Source: Aradus depressus
Lineage: Eukaryota; Arthropoda; Insecta; Hemiptera; Aradidae
Direction: 5' to 3'
Assembly (NCBI GenBank): GCA_963662175.1
Contig: OY759217.1
Span: forward strand, 12,154,562 to 12,218,561
DNA length: 64,000 nucleotides
This document shows positions 11,166 through 23,116 of this stretch, piece after piece (within the stretch, counting starts at the first letter, position 1; the number at the start of each line of letters is the position of its first letter). Both the position numbers and the translations under genes were made by a program. The notes under the pieces were generated by a model. It was not told the DNA's origin and did no database searches. It saw only the letters and a list, made by a program, of their open reading frames with translations.

Positions 11166-12019
11166 CACTGAGGCCGAACCTGATGTAGTGATTTTGTAAG
11201 TAGTGCTTATTGCGATTGGAGAACGAAAGTAGAGGAAAAAACCGGCTTCAGGTGCAGAAGAAGTCTTGCGGCGTGATGTGGGCGTGTCCTTGATGTATCT
11301 TTAACCACTTCAAATATGATTCATCCACCTCATTCCTCACACAAAGAGGAGAAGGTGGGAGAAAACAGAGACGCTCACGTATCCGGTTGTACTTCCCCGC
11401 TCTCAAGTTCTCTCTTACTCGTTAGCTCATATGATATTGTACTTCCCCACTCAAAAATATTTTATACTACCTCCTCGATGTTTACACTACCTCCTACTTT
11501 CTCGTGTTTACCTTCATGTATCTGAACAGGCTTTGTTACACGCTATACCCACCAAATCAACAATTTCCAACTCATCTTCGTTAATGAAGCAATTGAAGAA
11601 GGTTGGTGTTTAAAAAAACCTGTCATCCCAAGACATTTTGGAGGAGACTTTTATAGTTAAATTTTAGAGCTAAACGCACATGATGGTTCGATATAAAACA
11701 ACATATTCAGATATATTTTTTTATTGGGGATAAATTCCCTTGTGTAAACTTTACACTCCTCCAGGAAGTAGAGTAGGTATGCCAGTTTGCTTGTTAAAAG
11801 GGTCTTGTTTTATGGTCTTCAAACAAGGGGACCTTAATAAGGTCACCTCTCAACGAAGCAGGACATGAACTGATGAAGTTATGGGGCAAGTTGAGAGAAC
11901 CCTCCTGCTTGCAGGGATTTATGCATAACCTGGGATTTTACAGGAAAAACTGATCCTCAAATGTTCACAAAATATATTCCTGAAATTGTCTCACTTCGTT
12001 CGTTAAGTCCTAAAGGGAA
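11166..12019. other. No gene recognised
   Basis: Short frames at 11,316-11,613 overlap one another and have no recognisable domain. Nothing else could be supported. Confidence 0.45.
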
Positions 12020-12375
12020 TAAAATCATGAGAAAAATTCGTCATTGAATAACTGGCAATGCACTTTCTCAGTACGAATTAAATTAAGTTTACGCTCTTCC
12101 TCCAAAACCAATCGACCGTTTAGCATAAAAATCAATATTTGACTTACAGGATGGCTTTTGAGGTATCATACTAAATTTTATGTCAATATATTCATTTCAT
12201 CGATCATTTTTAGGGTTTTTGAGTCGAGTCCCTCTTCTCTGATCCCTTCTTTTCTCTTCGGCCGAATCGCGGAAAATTAGTAGGTGCCGTCCTTCTAATG
12301 TTTTGAATTTAAATACAAAATTTCATGCCAATATATTCTTTACAACGACAGTTATTATTATTTTATATTATATAG
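12020..12375 (-). repeat. Family B copy, minus orientation
   Basis: The inverse complement of family B phrases is present: TCTTCCTCCAAAACCAATCG, CGGCCGAATCGCGGAAAAT and ACAAAATTTCATGCCAATAT. No coding content. Confidence 0.6.
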
Positions 12376-12414
12376 TTTTTGTGTCAAATGTTATATTTGT
12401 CTCATTAACTATGA

Positions 12415-12540
12415 GTTCATATCGCCTACCCTCAGAGCGCTCTTTCGTCACTCTGGAAAGGAGCCACACTCTACTTTTTTAATCTTACATTTTGCCTACC
12501 CAGGTTTAGTTATGTAGAGCAGGAATTTATGGTGTACGTA
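12415..12540 (-). mobile_element. SINE1 fragment
   Basis: It contains CATATCGCCTACC, AGAGCGCTCTTTCGTCACTC and ATTTTGCCTACCCAGGTTTA from the SINE1 body. Both ends are truncated. Confidence 0.65.
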
Positions 12541-14967
12541 TTTGGACTGTGTTATTTTAAATTATTTATTTATTTTTTTTTTTTTTTCAGCAAGTCAGAC
12601 AAAAATACAAGGTTTCTGCCGTGGGCAATTTTTCTGTCAGACTGTAGGCAGCCGGAAACTCGGAATATATTTACCTAAGACCAACCATGCCAAGACCGGT
12701 TCTAATTCATTGGTTGTTCACATTTTGTTTTAAAACAAAATGCGACTAGTCCATCTTTGTATATTTATTCACTATTTAAGTTACTTCACTCCTAACAGCT
12801 GTTTTTATACAAATAATAATAATTGATTTTATAATATATTAATAATCTTAATGTATGTAAATTTTTTTTTACACCGCACTGTACACAAAATGTGTTCAAT
12901 AACTTCTTCTTTAAACTAAGGAGAAGATTTTACTCAGAATAATGTAAATGTTGGAGTAGGTTTGTAAAGTTATTTAAGCCGCTTTACAGAGAGACCGCAG
13001 ATATCTGGCAAAACACCAGTAGGGCCAGTTCACAAGTCCTATTCTAGTCCCCCTATTAGAATATTAGAATATTCAAATCAATACTCGGGGGCAAACAGAC
13101 TGGGCAGTTTCCGAGAAAGGCTTCTCCATTGGAAGAGATGAGAACTGTTGTGGAACATGGAGCATTGTAATCCGAACATTGTAGAAGGTCACGACATCAG
13201 ACAGGAGGGCTGACATCCGAAATAAAGGACGTGGTAGGCTAAATGTATTGTACCACTCACTATACACTATATTACGTATAATACATTTATGCGATCTGTG
13301 TTCATATAGTGGAAAAAGGGGGCGAAATCGAATTGCGCCAATGGAATACCTGTTATTTTAAGTTATCCTTATTTACGATATTTAAAACTATTGAACTGCG
13401 CCAAACATCCTTTCTAACTCATATTGAATTCCACCAACTCTATTTTTTGTTTATATGATTTGTATTCTATTTGGGATTGGGATGAATCTAATTCACAAAA
13501 TTCAGTTTTTTCGTTCTGACTGTGTTTATATTCTCTATTAGTCCGATAGTCGAAGTCCTGTGATAAATTATAAAAATGTGTGATATCGAGCTAAAGCAAA
13601 TGGAAATATAATTGACATATTATATATTTTATATTGAGAAATGAACTTTTTTTATGAACTATATGTTTCACAATATCAGGAGAATCTGGACAGTTTCACT
13701 AAAAGAACCGATGGAAGGATCAAAATTTTATTTCTTCTGATTGATCAACTCGATTTACAAAGAGTAAGTGGTTTCTATGCCACAATTTTGTAGTGATACC
13801 TAATACATTCTTGTAATTTATACAAACTTTCTCATTTTGTAAAGTAATATATAATATGTTGTAGCGGTCTATGTAACCCTACATGGATGTATGAGAGTAG
13901 AGGGGAGTATTACTGCCGACTAGACCACGCCTACTAGAGATGCATAGGGGTTATCCGTATTGCATTTTTTTCTGTCAATAAAATTAAATAATGTTGATGA
14001 TTGGCCTGCATAAAAATAATGATGTAAACCTGTGATGTCATGAAGTTGTATAAAAAAAAAAAATATGTTAATGGTTTTAAAAGAAAAAAAATTGAAAAGG
14101 CACTGGAACATGTGACCAATGAAATGTCGACATGATATAAGGAGGCCATGTTTTCTAGGCATGGTAAATAAAGAGGTTGTTCGTTGTGAGAGTGTCAGTG
14201 GGGAGGTGCTTAGAGGAGTGACATACTAATAAAAATGTGTTTAGTGAACGAGTGATATGCCTGAGGACCCGGAAGCACCGCTAAAGAGTATCACGTTATG
14301 ATCGATGGTCATGTGATGACGAGACATTGAACGAGAGTACGAAAGTCGAGAGAACAGAACATGATATAATTCAAGGGATAAACCCCAGGAGTCAGAAGGC
14401 AACGCGATGGACATACCTGCAACCTATTTTCGCAAATGAAACAACAACTGGATCATCTTGCCATCAGTTGGAATATTTCAAGCCTGTATGTGTGGTAAAT
14501 CTATGTGTGTACACCATGTAACTAACACCAAATTTTTTTATAAAAAAACATATAGATAAAAAAGAAAATTTTAAGATATAAAATAAACTAATTTAAGAAA
14601 AATGTAATTTATTGTTCATTGTTTCTTTTAATGTTATAGCAACCATTTAATTTCATCTTTTTTATTATGAATTCATGAATGTAACTTCGTTTTATAGTAT
14701 CTTTTTCTTTTCGCGATTGATAAAATCAAAAGGTAAAAACGAGCGTTACAATGTACGTAGGCAGTGTTAATAGAATGTGTTTTGGCAGAGTTCAATGTTT
14801 TTAAATTTATACCTATTTTCAAATGAGCGCAATTTAATACAAGAATTATGTGGAGGTATACAATTTGGCGCAATTCAATACCAGCCGAAAAACTCATGAA
14901 AACAAATAAAAAAACAAAGTAATGAACTTTTTTAACATTTATATTCTACTGAGCTGAAGATCGAAAC
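12541..14967. other. No gene recognised
   Basis: This is AT-rich DNA with many short frames. None shows a domain, and no internal repeat pair was found. Frames at 13,073-13,267 and 13,920-14,162 look like chance. Confidence 0.45.
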
Positions 14968-15190
14968 CTGGTGGAGGCCCTTAGGTTTTTTATCTGGGAG
15001 ATAAAAAAAAAAACCTTGAGCACGCCGCCTTTTGGGTGGGTCTTTAAGAGATGGTCCCGAGCCTGTACGATGTCAGGTACTCGTTAAAGGCCTGTATCCG
15101 AGGTAACTAAACCTGGATTGGCAAAATTTAGGTCTCCCATAGTAAAGTTGGGCTCATGTCCACCAGAGCGACAAAAGAGCGCGAAAAATT
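14968..15190 (+). mobile_element. SINE1 copy, truncated at both ends
   Basis: The SINE1 body in plus orientation reads GGCCCTTAGG near the left, CCTTGAGCACGCCG, GGTCCCGAGCC, GGCAAAATTTAGG and GGGCTCATGTCCACCAG, and is cut off after AAAGAGCGC. The tRNA head is missing. Confidence 0.75.
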
Positions 15191-15199
15191 AAATGATAA

Positions 15200-15400
15200 T
15201 AATAATAAAAAATTTATTTCCGTCAGACCAATAAATGGTAATAAGATACGTCAAAAGATTTATACATTAAGATATAAATTTATAACTACTTGATTCTAAC
15301 ACACCTATGATTAGTAGTAATAACAAAACTATTATAAAATGGAAAATTAAATTAATGAAAACTGAACAAATAAATACTTAAAAATATATGAGTGTGTAAA
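15200..15400 (-). repeat. LINE-type 3' tail, family E, minus orientation
   Basis: Its reverse complement ends CGGAAATAAA followed by (ATT)n-like sequence. Similar ends occur at 37,060-37,245 (plus), 63,720-63,835 (plus) and 24,655-24,900 (minus), all with a GTATCCTAT or GACGTATC block upstream. Repeated 3' ends with a microsatellite tail are typical of 5'-truncated LINEs. The coding part is absent. Confidence 0.55.
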
Positions 15401-16089
15401 CAAATTAATACAAGGTACGTTTATAATAAGAAGAGGCATTTTTCAATTTTATAAAAAAACTCTTTGGAAATGTCTTTATCTCAACGATGTTTAGGGTAAC
15501 GATGTTTACGATAGCTTTGTGATAGCTGAAATAAATAAAACAAATCATTGTGACGATTTTTCCGACAAACTATTTAACTCCGACGTTATATTATCACTTT
15601 ATTAATTAATCCCCCGTGACATGTCGAATTAATTTATTCAGCAGCGACTTCATACTAATGGCTAAACGCGCTACTAGCAGCTTCCTCTCTCTCCCCTTTG
15701 CGCATGCATCGATTCTCCTTCCTCGTTGTGCGACACTTTCGTTGCATTATCGTCACGAAATTGCATTCATGTTTTGTGACGAACAACAAATTTAAAAAAA
15801 GTTTCACTTCAATAAAACTATACAAAATAATGTAGAAAAGAGCCAGGGAATTTGTGTGCCAGTTGTTTTCCCAGTAGCGGTTTGAGATAACTTCATTAGT
15901 TGATGTTGGTCTTCCTCGTTGAGGTGTGTTCCAGTATTCCACTAATCTTGTTACACCCCCTGTCCTAACTCAATTTCCCTACTCCCCTGAGCACAACTCC
16001 TGGTCGGTATGTGATATGTTTAAACTTTAAACCATTGCAAATCAATGGGAAATTATTATAGTAGGCTCTTCTCTCTAAAGAGAAAATTA
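15401..16089. other. No gene recognised
   Basis: A 95-codon minus-strand frame (15,655-15,942) has no recognisable domain. Confidence 0.45.
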
Positions 16090-16700
16090 TGTGATCCCAA
16101 TTTATAAGTTACCCAGCTATACTAAGTATAGGGGAAGTTATGTAATATAAAAAAAATCTATGTGTAGTTTTCAATGAAATTTTATTTTTTCTGACGTCCT
16201 GATTCCAAAAATGAAAAAAAAAAATGTCAGTGTGTCTGTGAACACGATAACTCTCGAAAGAATGAATGCATTGACACGAAATTTTATATGTGAATCCAAA
16301 GCCCTCTAACGACAACATTTATTGATTTTCAGCCAAATTGACTAAAGGAAAAGCTGTGATTAGGGGGAAGACTTAACTTAATGAATGTATCATTGGGAGG
16401 GCTCAACTCAAGAATGCCAATAACAGAATGAATGTATCGAAAAGAAATTTTATATTTAAATTCAAAACCCCATAAGGATGGTATTTAGATAATTTCCCGC
16501 AAAATCGGTTGAATGGATGAGGGGATCAACTCAAATATCCTAATAACTGCCGATGTAATGAATTTATCAACACAGAATTTAGTATGAGGGAGCCACTAGG
16601 TAAGTCAAATATTGAGTTTTAGCCCAAACGGTCGATTGGATTTCGAGGGAAAGCGAAAAAGTAATTTATTAATCCATGCTTCTCATATAATGGAAGTATT
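16090..16700 (+). repeat. Family B copy, long
   Basis: It begins near the short palindromic TATACTAAGTATA and continues AGGGGAAGTTATGTAATAT, GTGAACACGATAACTCTCG, ACGAAATTTTATATGTG and TGATTTTCAGCCAAATTG. Diverged modules of about 150 bp follow, and it ends at AAGCGAAAAAGTAATTTATT. Confidence 0.6.
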
Positions 16701-17270
16701 GTAATTATGAACACATGATAAGGCGTATTTAGAGAAAATACTATCTTTTTGGCCACTGGGAACAATTTAGTATAAATATTTATTGTATCCAGGGCCTTTT
16801 TTACTGGATCCGGGCCCTGGGGCTTCTTCCTTTGATGCCCCATTCCAGATATTGATTGAGGAAACAATGTTGGATAAGGTTAGGTGGGGTAGGTAGGGCA
16901 AAAAGTAAATAAATATTAAAATATATATATTGGAACATCCCTTATCGTACTCCTTCCTATATCCTTCTTCTGTATCTATATCAGCAATTTTTTTTTTTTT
17001 TTTTTAATAATTGAATATTTTATTATGCATATTTACAATTGGTACAGACCATAAGTAAATTTGTTGACAATAGTTAATGGAATATAGTAATAGTTAATAA
17101 AATAAATAATAATTTAAGAAAAAATAATAATAAACATTTCTCCATGAAGTCTTGAAGAATATGTACGAAATGTATACAATGAGAAAATAATAATAATACA
17201 ATATAATAATAATAATATGAAAAATTAGGTTAAAAAAATAAATATATATATATATATATATAAATATATA

Positions 17271-17313
<43 letters not shown>

Positions 17314-17411
17314 AATACATATATTTAAAAAAATAATAAAATAATAATAAGAATCCAAATAAAAATATAAAATAAAAAAAATATATACATATACATTGCA
17401 GTTATAAATAT
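16701..17411. repeat. AT-rich low-complexity DNA with TA microsatellite
   Basis: A T-run lies at about 16,988-17,005 and alternating (TA)n at about 17,239-17,311. The last five bases (17,407-17,411, AATAT) are the left target duplication of the BEL/Pao element that follows. Confidence 0.7.
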
Positions 17412-18127
17412 TGTCTACGCACAACTTTGTAGACACGGCAAGCTCTCTGTAGTGGACTGTATTCGATAGTGCTGGTTCCGGGAGAAGACCAGCTTAACAT
17501 AAATTGAGGCAACTCAGGACCAAAACATTGATCCTTAACATAAATTGAGGCAAATTCTATTATTCTAATATTTCCTTAAACTATGTACTTACAGATTGCA
17601 GTCTGCACTGTGGTCCAGTCGAATCTATAAGATACATAAGGTGGGGGAACACTGATGTAATTGAACTACTTATATATTGCCTGGCCAGGCTATACAGAAA
17701 GAACAGGGCTTTACTATAACACTATGAGTGGCTATGACTCCACAAGAGATGGCATGTAAAACCGTACTCTTACACGATAGGCACACTTTGAGTAACCATT
17801 ACTATAATACAGAACGGGACGTAAAGCCGTACTGTACCCACGACAGTTAGACTGGTACTCCTAAACACAATGAGTAGCCGCCAATAACTATAATACAGAA
17901 CGGGATGTAAAGCCGTACTGTACCCACGACAGTTAGAGTAGTACTCCACTAGACTCACACAATTTGAGACTAACACGCGAGAGAAGGACCGGGTACAAAC
18001 ACACTTGTTGACGCCGGGTCCGAAACTGGGATGGCTAGGGTTGTACTCTGTACCCTAGGTGCAAAGGGTGGGGAGAAATTCACTTATGTATTTATCCGCC
18101 TTACCCGAGCAAAAGTAGGCCCAAACA
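17412..18127 (-). repeat. BEL1 LTR (3' LTR in element orientation)
   Basis: The 716-bp LTR contains an internal direct repeat of about 50 bp, with CGGGACGTAAAGCCGTACTG and its near-copy spaced about 79 bp apart. It also contains a shorter duplicated TTAACATAAATTGAGGCAA block. The same internal repeats are in the partner LTR, so they predate insertion. The 68-codon minus-strand frame inside is duplicated only because the LTR is. Confidence 0.93.
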
Positions 18128-18259
18128 TACACCCACCAAAAATTTGAACTAATTTTTCAAACGTGAGTTATGTGAGCCTTACACATAGTGAACAAACTAC
18201 ACAATAGAGTGATATCGCAAACATAAACGAATCACTATAGAATCACACATCACAAAATA

Positions 18260-18455
18260 ATTAAAGAAACTTACTTAACTAAGAAAAAAATCAAATAAAC
18301 TTCTAAGAATTATCCTAGAACACAAAAAATTAAAGAAACTTATTCAACTAAGAAAAAAATCAAATAAACTTCTAAGAATTATCCTAGAACACAAAAAGGA
18401 TTAAAGAAACTTATTCAACTAAGAAAAAATCAAATAAACTTCCAAGAATTACAGC
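18260..18455. repeat. Tandem repeat, about 70 bp x 3, between gag-pol and 3' LTR
   Basis: Units start at 18,260, 18,329 and 18,400, each opening ATTAAAGAAACTTA. The first two are nearly identical and the third diverges at its end. The array lies in the 3' untranslated part of BEL1. Confidence 0.85.
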
Positions 18456-18619
18456 TCTCTCGCAAACCAAGAGGGGATGAGGGAAATGATTGAGAAGGAA
18501 GTAAGGAACCACACTGCGTTCTTCACTTCAGAGGGGGCTATCACTGAAGACTTCGCGCTGGGGAAGCCCTCGGAATGGGAACACAACACTCTATGGAGAG
18601 CGAGAGAGCACTAACGAAA

Positions 18620-21600
18620 CTAAACTGACACCTTGACCAGCTTAGATACTGGTCGCGTGTATTCAACAAACAACAAAGCTTGGTTGCCAATCACATTTGT
18701 AAGATGTGACTTAGCAAAACGAATATTTGCCTCCCAAATACCGCCAACGTTAGGAGTAAATGGAGGTTGGAAATGCCAAGTAACTGGGCGCTTGGACATA
18801 GCTGACGGTAGGAGGTCAGCTGAGAACAATGTTCTGTAAGCTTCACGTAGGATTCTATCGGCTCCTACAAAATTGCGACCTTCATCGGAGTAAACATCTG
18901 AGCACAGACCTCTTCGACTTGTAAATCGGTCAAATGCTGCAAGAAACGCTTCCGAGGAAAGAGCAGACACTAGTTCAAGATGAATTTCTTTAACAGATAG
19001 ACACACGAAGATACACAGGTAAGCTTTGAACTGCTTAGAGTTCCTGCGCAGAGATTCCTTAACAAGGAATGGTCCAGCTAAATCTACACCACTATGTAGA
19101 AATGGACGGGAGTAACTAACTCGAGGCGCAGGCAAATTGCCCATTAGAGGAACAACAGGGCGAGCATTGCACTTGCGACACACATGGCACATACGCAAAA
19201 CACGACGTATGGCGCAACGAGAGGATATAATCCAAAACTTTGACCGAAGTAAATAACTGAGCGTATTAGCTCCAACATGTAAAAACAAATTATGATAATG
19301 TTGTAAGAGAAGTTCCGTAACAACGCTTGATTTGGGTAAAATCATTGGGTGTTGAGCATAGAAACTAAGATCAGAATTTTGAAGTCTTCCACCCACCAGT
19401 AACAGACCTTGGGGATCAAGAACTGGAGTCAGCGATTTGAGCTGAGCAGAGCATTCTTTGCCTTTTCTAATAGCTATAATATCTTGAGCGAAATACTTCT
19501 GTTGAGTCATCTTAACTAACGCTAAAGTAGATTGGTGTAACTCTCCAAGAGATAACTGGCCAACCACCTTCGGAGATAATCTCAGATTTCGCATGTATCT
19601 TAACCAATAAGCTATAGAACGCTGAAGCTTGGAAAAGTTCGAACATGTTGCTAGTTGATCTTCTATGTCAAACGAAACGTCTTGTGTAGACGCCACAAGA
19701 GTGCTAACTCTTAACTCAGGAACGTCACTAATATTACCTTCTCGAGATTTAGGCCACTCACCTATGGATGAAGTGAGCCAGATGGGACCATGAAGCCAAA
19801 GAGGATCCTGTAGAAACTGAGCAGGTAAACATCCTTTAGAGGCGACATCGGCTGGATTATCTTGAGAAGAAACATGGTTCCAATTCAGTGTAACAGGTGA
19901 ACTGAGAATGGAAACAACACGATGACACACGAACGTCTGTAACTTATGTGGCTCTGTTCTGAGCCAACTCAACACAACGGAGGAGTCCGTAAATGTTAAC
20001 ACATTGTAAATAATCACTGAAGCACACAGAGCTTCATGAACGTGATTCACTAACTTCATAAGGTGAACTGCACCTAGAAGTTCTAAACGAGGTATAGTAA
20101 CTGGTTTAACTGGCGCAACTTTAGTTTTGGCCGTCAGAAGGTGTGAACTTCCACTTTCACTTAAATTCTGGCTGCGTAAATACACAACTGCAGCATAACC
20201 TTTCTCACTGGCGTCACAAAATCCAATGAGACTGCACTCTACAGAATCAGGGGGAAGAATGATTCTTGGAACACGAAACTGCGAAACTAGTTTGAGAGAA
20301 GTGACAAACATTTGCCATTCACTACATTCCTGCTCAGGCAAGAGCGTATCCCAGTCTAGACCTAAACGCCACAATTTCTGAAGAAATTGCTTAGCCCAGA
20401 CTGTAACAGGACCGATCCTACTAGGCGGATCTAAAACACGAGCTATATTAGAGAGAACTGCTCTCTTCTTATTAGCTGTTGGTGACAGATTAACTGTATA
20501 ACAAAACTCATCAAACTGAGAAATTTTCACAAATTTTCCTTTAACAGAATTAAGACGCATAGATGCACTATTGAAAGAGAAACCTAATTTTGAACTTTCA
20601 TCAGGTTTCACAAGTAGTGGAACTACATAACTACCTGATTCTTCACGGTAATGAAGATTGGTAAACATTTCTTCAGCTAGCATTTCTTCGGGACTCAAAG
20701 ACACACTACTGGCTGAAGGAATTTCCTCTAACTCCCAGAACTGCTGGAGGAGTTTATTAACTTCACAATTTAACTTAACACTTACAGTAGATGTAAGTGT
20801 TTGAACTGGTCTTTTGGTTTCAACACTTTGGGTGCTACACTGACCCATTAACACATAACCAAAAACTGAATTCCACGCTGTAGGAACACCAGGAGGAAAC
20901 GTTATTTTTTCACCAGTTATAATTGAACTAAATAACTCAGCGCCTATAAGAACATGAATATCACTAGGTATATAAAACTTGGGATCGGCTAACTTTAAAT
21001 GGTTAAAGTTATCACAAACCGAAGGAGAAAGATTCACTGAAGGTTGCAGATTTGTTATCTTAGGAATAACAAATGCTTGAGTGCACAAACTTGACTTTGA
21101 TTTCTCAGGGTGTATCAACAAATTAACAACACCTGAAGGAGATTGGGACGGCATGTCGCCAATACCAGAACACGTAACATTCGCACGCTGCTTCTTCAAA
21201 CCGAGGATTTGAACACATGAAGCAGTAATATAACTAGCTTGGCTTCCAGGATCTATAAGTGCCCTAAGATGATGAACTCTGCCTCCTTTTCCACGAACAC
21301 AAATAACAGCAGTTCCCAAAAGAACTGTAAACGAGGAGACAGTATTTTTCACTTGAGTAGAACACGAGCTCAATTGAGTAACATCAGAGGGACCCTTTAA
21401 GGGTTCTTGTGACACTGTACGAACCTGATTATCACGAGAACGATCTGTAGGAGATGCTATTCGTGAAAACTTCTTGAAACACAATAAAGAATGATGTTTT
21501 AATTTGCAATTATAACAACGGCCGCGAGATGGGCATACTTTCACTTTGTGATTTGGAGATAAGCAATTAAAACAACAGTTCTTACTTTTAACAAAACTAT

Positions 21601-22669
21601 TTCTCTGGAACAAACTAAGAGATTTGAATTCAGGACAAACAAATATCCTGTGTTGTTTATCACAATATAAACAAGTAGTAAGAGAACTTATAACACCAGT
21701 ACGAGAACTAATAAGGCTTACCTTATTTTTTGGAGAATTTACCTTAGGCTCAGGTTTGACTTTAGTTTCACCCATAGCCTTTCTATGGTTCTTCACGTAC
21801 TCTACCAATTTTTCCAGAGTAGGAAACTCAACTTTGCTGTTCTCCAACAAGAATTGTTTTTTGCTATCTGGATCTAGGACCTTGAAGGCTATATAAAACA
21901 AGAGAAACTCACTGACATTAGGAATAGACAACTGATTAAATGCTAGACCTAACTCCGCAAAGGTCGCCAGAAATCTGTCCAGGTTATCCGGTGAATTGGT
22001 ATAAAAACTAGGAAAACTCAACATCTGTTCCAGTATTTCTATGGCTATAGTACGATTGGAATCATAATGTTCTAATAAAGCTGTCCATGCGATGGAGTAA
22101 TTGGAATCTGAAATACTGAGATGATTTATAAGAGATAAAGCCTTACCTTTCAGACAACTTTTGAGGTAATTGAACTTCATAGAATGTGATAAACGCTCAT
22201 TCTGATGAATAATTGAAATGAAAAGATCCTTAAATGTACACCATTTAAGACAATCTCCTGTAAACTCAGGGAGACTTATTGTGGGTAACGGGTTTACGGA
22301 GAAGTTTTTTGAATCAACAACACAAATTTTTTCTTCACTATTTGAAAAAATCGATTCGTAGTAACCTTTTACCTTATAAAACATTAGATTTACACTCAGT
22401 TGCATATCTGTCATCTCTTGGGGTATTGGTATGTCAGATATAGCGTAACACTCCTCTATTTTAGAATAGGTATCGGAAAATTCTTGATAACTTGATTCCA
22501 AGTTAGGAATCATTACTTTAAACACAAATTTTAAACTGTTATCAAGTTTTACACTTTCTATAAACGAATGAATTTGCACAATATTTTGTAAAATAGTATC
22601 ATTTTTGAGCTTTAAAATATTGAAACTCTTCAATGTTTTCGAATCCATAATGAATACTAATTTAAGCAC
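18620..22669 (-). CDS. BEL1 gag-pol polyprotein lacking the RT core
   Basis: This is a 1,349-residue single frame. A BEL/Pao Gag domain (DUF1759-like, PTISLPEFTGDCLKW) covers about 125-295. Zinc knuckles lie at about 333-400, with CLYCDKQHRIFVC and CCFNCLSPNHKVKVC. The protease motif LIDPGSQASYI is at about 471-481. The segment that should precede RT (FWELEEIP, about 644) runs to about 705 and then jumps directly to the post-RT KISQFDEFCYTVNL block. About 250-300 residues, including the catalytic Asp boxes, are therefore missing in frame. RNase H covers about 815-945 (FCDASEKGYAAVVY, TDSSVVLSWL). The integrase has a zinc region at about 1,125-1,168 and acidic residues at about D1196 (SGVDLAGPF), D1261 (SDEG) and E1313 (GGIWEA). 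The usual C-terminal tail after about 1,330 is replaced by unrelated residues. The second Met (residue 8) is an alternative start. Confidence 0.93.
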   Translation of the reverse strand: MLKLVFIMDSKTLKSFNILKLKNDTILQNIVQIHSFIESVKLDNSLKFVFKVMIPNLESSYQEFSDTYSKIEECYAISDIPIPQEMTDMQLSVNLMFYKVKGYYESIFSNSEEKICVVDSKNFSVNPLPTISLPEFTGDCLKWCTFKDLFISIIHQNERLSHSMKFNYLKSCLKGKALSLINHLSISDSNYSIAWTALLEHYDSNRTIAIEILEQMLSFPSFYTNSPDNLDRFLATFAELGLAFNQLSIPNVSEFLLFYIAFKVLDPDSKKQFLLENSKVEFPTLEKLVEYVKNHRKAMGETKVKPEPKVNSPKNKVSLISSRTGVISSLTTCLYCDKQHRIFVCPEFKSLSLFQRNSFVKSKNCCFNCLSPNHKVKVCPSRGRCYNCKLKHHSLLCFKKFSRIASPTDRSRDNQVRTVSQEPLKGPSDVTQLSSCSTQVKNTVSSFTVLLGTAVICVRGKGGRVHHLRALIDPGSQASYITASCVQILGLKKQRANVTCSGIGDMPSQSPSGVVNLLIHPEKSKSSLCTQAFVIPKITNLQPSVNLSPSVCDNFNHLKLADPKFYIPSDIHVLIGAELFSSIITGEKITFPPGVPTAWNSVFGYVLMGQCSTQSVETKRPVQTLTSTVSVKLNCEVNKLLQQFWELEEIPSASSVSLSPEEMLAEEMFTNLHYREESGSYVVPLLVKPDESSKLGFSFNSASMRLNSVKGKFVKISQFDEFCYTVNLSPTANKKRAVLSNIARVLDPPSRIGPVTVWAKQFLQKLWRLGLDWDTLLPEQECSEWQMFVTSLKLVSQFRVPRIILPPDSVECSLIGFCDASEKGYAAVVYLRSQNLSESGSSHLLTAKTKVAPVKPVTIPRLELLGAVHLMKLVNHVHEALCASVIIYNVLTFTDSSVVLSWLRTEPHKLQTFVCHRVVSILSSPVTLNWNHVSSQDNPADVASKGCLPAQFLQDPLWLHGPIWLTSSIGEWPKSREGNISDVPELRVSTLVASTQDVSFDIEDQLATCSNFSKLQRSIAYWLRYMRNLRLSPKVVGQLSLGELHQSTLALVKMTQQKYFAQDIIAIRKGKECSAQLKSLTPVLDPQGLLLVGGRLQNSDLSFYAQHPMILPKSSVVTELLLQHYHNLFLHVGANTLSYLLRSKFWIISSRCAIRRVLRMCHVCRKCNARPVVPLMGNLPAPRVSYSRPFLHSGVDLAGPFLVKESLRRNSKQFKAYLCIFVCLSVKEIHLELVSALSSEAFLAAFDRFTSRRGLCSDVYSDEGRNFVGADRILREAYRTLFSADLLPSAMSKRPVTWHFQPPFTPNVGGIWEANIRFAKSHLTNVIGNQALLFVEYTRPVSKLVKVSV
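20530..20565 (-). other. In-frame deletion junction replacing the RT domain
   Basis: This is the position (residues about 703-712) where pre-RT sequence SASMRLNSV meets post-RT sequence KGKFVKISQFDE. In complete BEL/Pao proteins the RT palm and fingers lie between these blocks. The frame is preserved across the junction. Confidence 0.8.
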
Positions 22670-23116
22670 GTAAGAAATATTACAAACACAAGAGAAAACT
22701 AATTATAACACGAAAGAGAAATTTATAAACACGTAAGAACTAATTATAAGCACGTAAGAAAAACTAATTGCAATCATGTAATAGAAAACAATTATAAGAC
22801 ACATATGAAATTAATAATTAGTTTAAACTAAATTTACAATTGATTGTAAATTCAAACACATTTGATGATTAATCAACACGAGAGATAGATAACCAGTAGC
22901 AGGTTACCAAAATCACAATATGTTACTGAGAGCACGTATCTAGTAACTGTGATTTTTGAATGAAAATGTTACTCCAGTAACAACTTTGGAGTAGCAGTTA
23001 TTTTCATGCACGGATCATGTCGGCCAGACAAGCACATTCAAGAAATTATTAAAATAACAGAATTTTGCCAAATTTGGATCAAAACATTTTATCCGACCCG
23101 GCTTAGGACCAAAACA
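22670..23116 (-). other. BEL1 5' untranslated leader and putative primer-binding site
   Basis: The leader lies between the 5' LTR and the gag start. On the minus strand, five bases past the LTR, it reads TGGTCCTAAGCCGGGTCGG, which has the TGG start expected for pairing with a tRNA CCA end; the tRNA was not identified. The rest is AT-rich with short repeated GCACGTAAGAA-type words (22,665-22,760). Confidence 0.5.

Noticed and set aside
17770..17976. 68-codon minus-strand frame found identically at 23,475-23,681
   Set aside because: Both lie inside the BEL1 LTR and are duplicated only because the LTR is; no recognisable protein.
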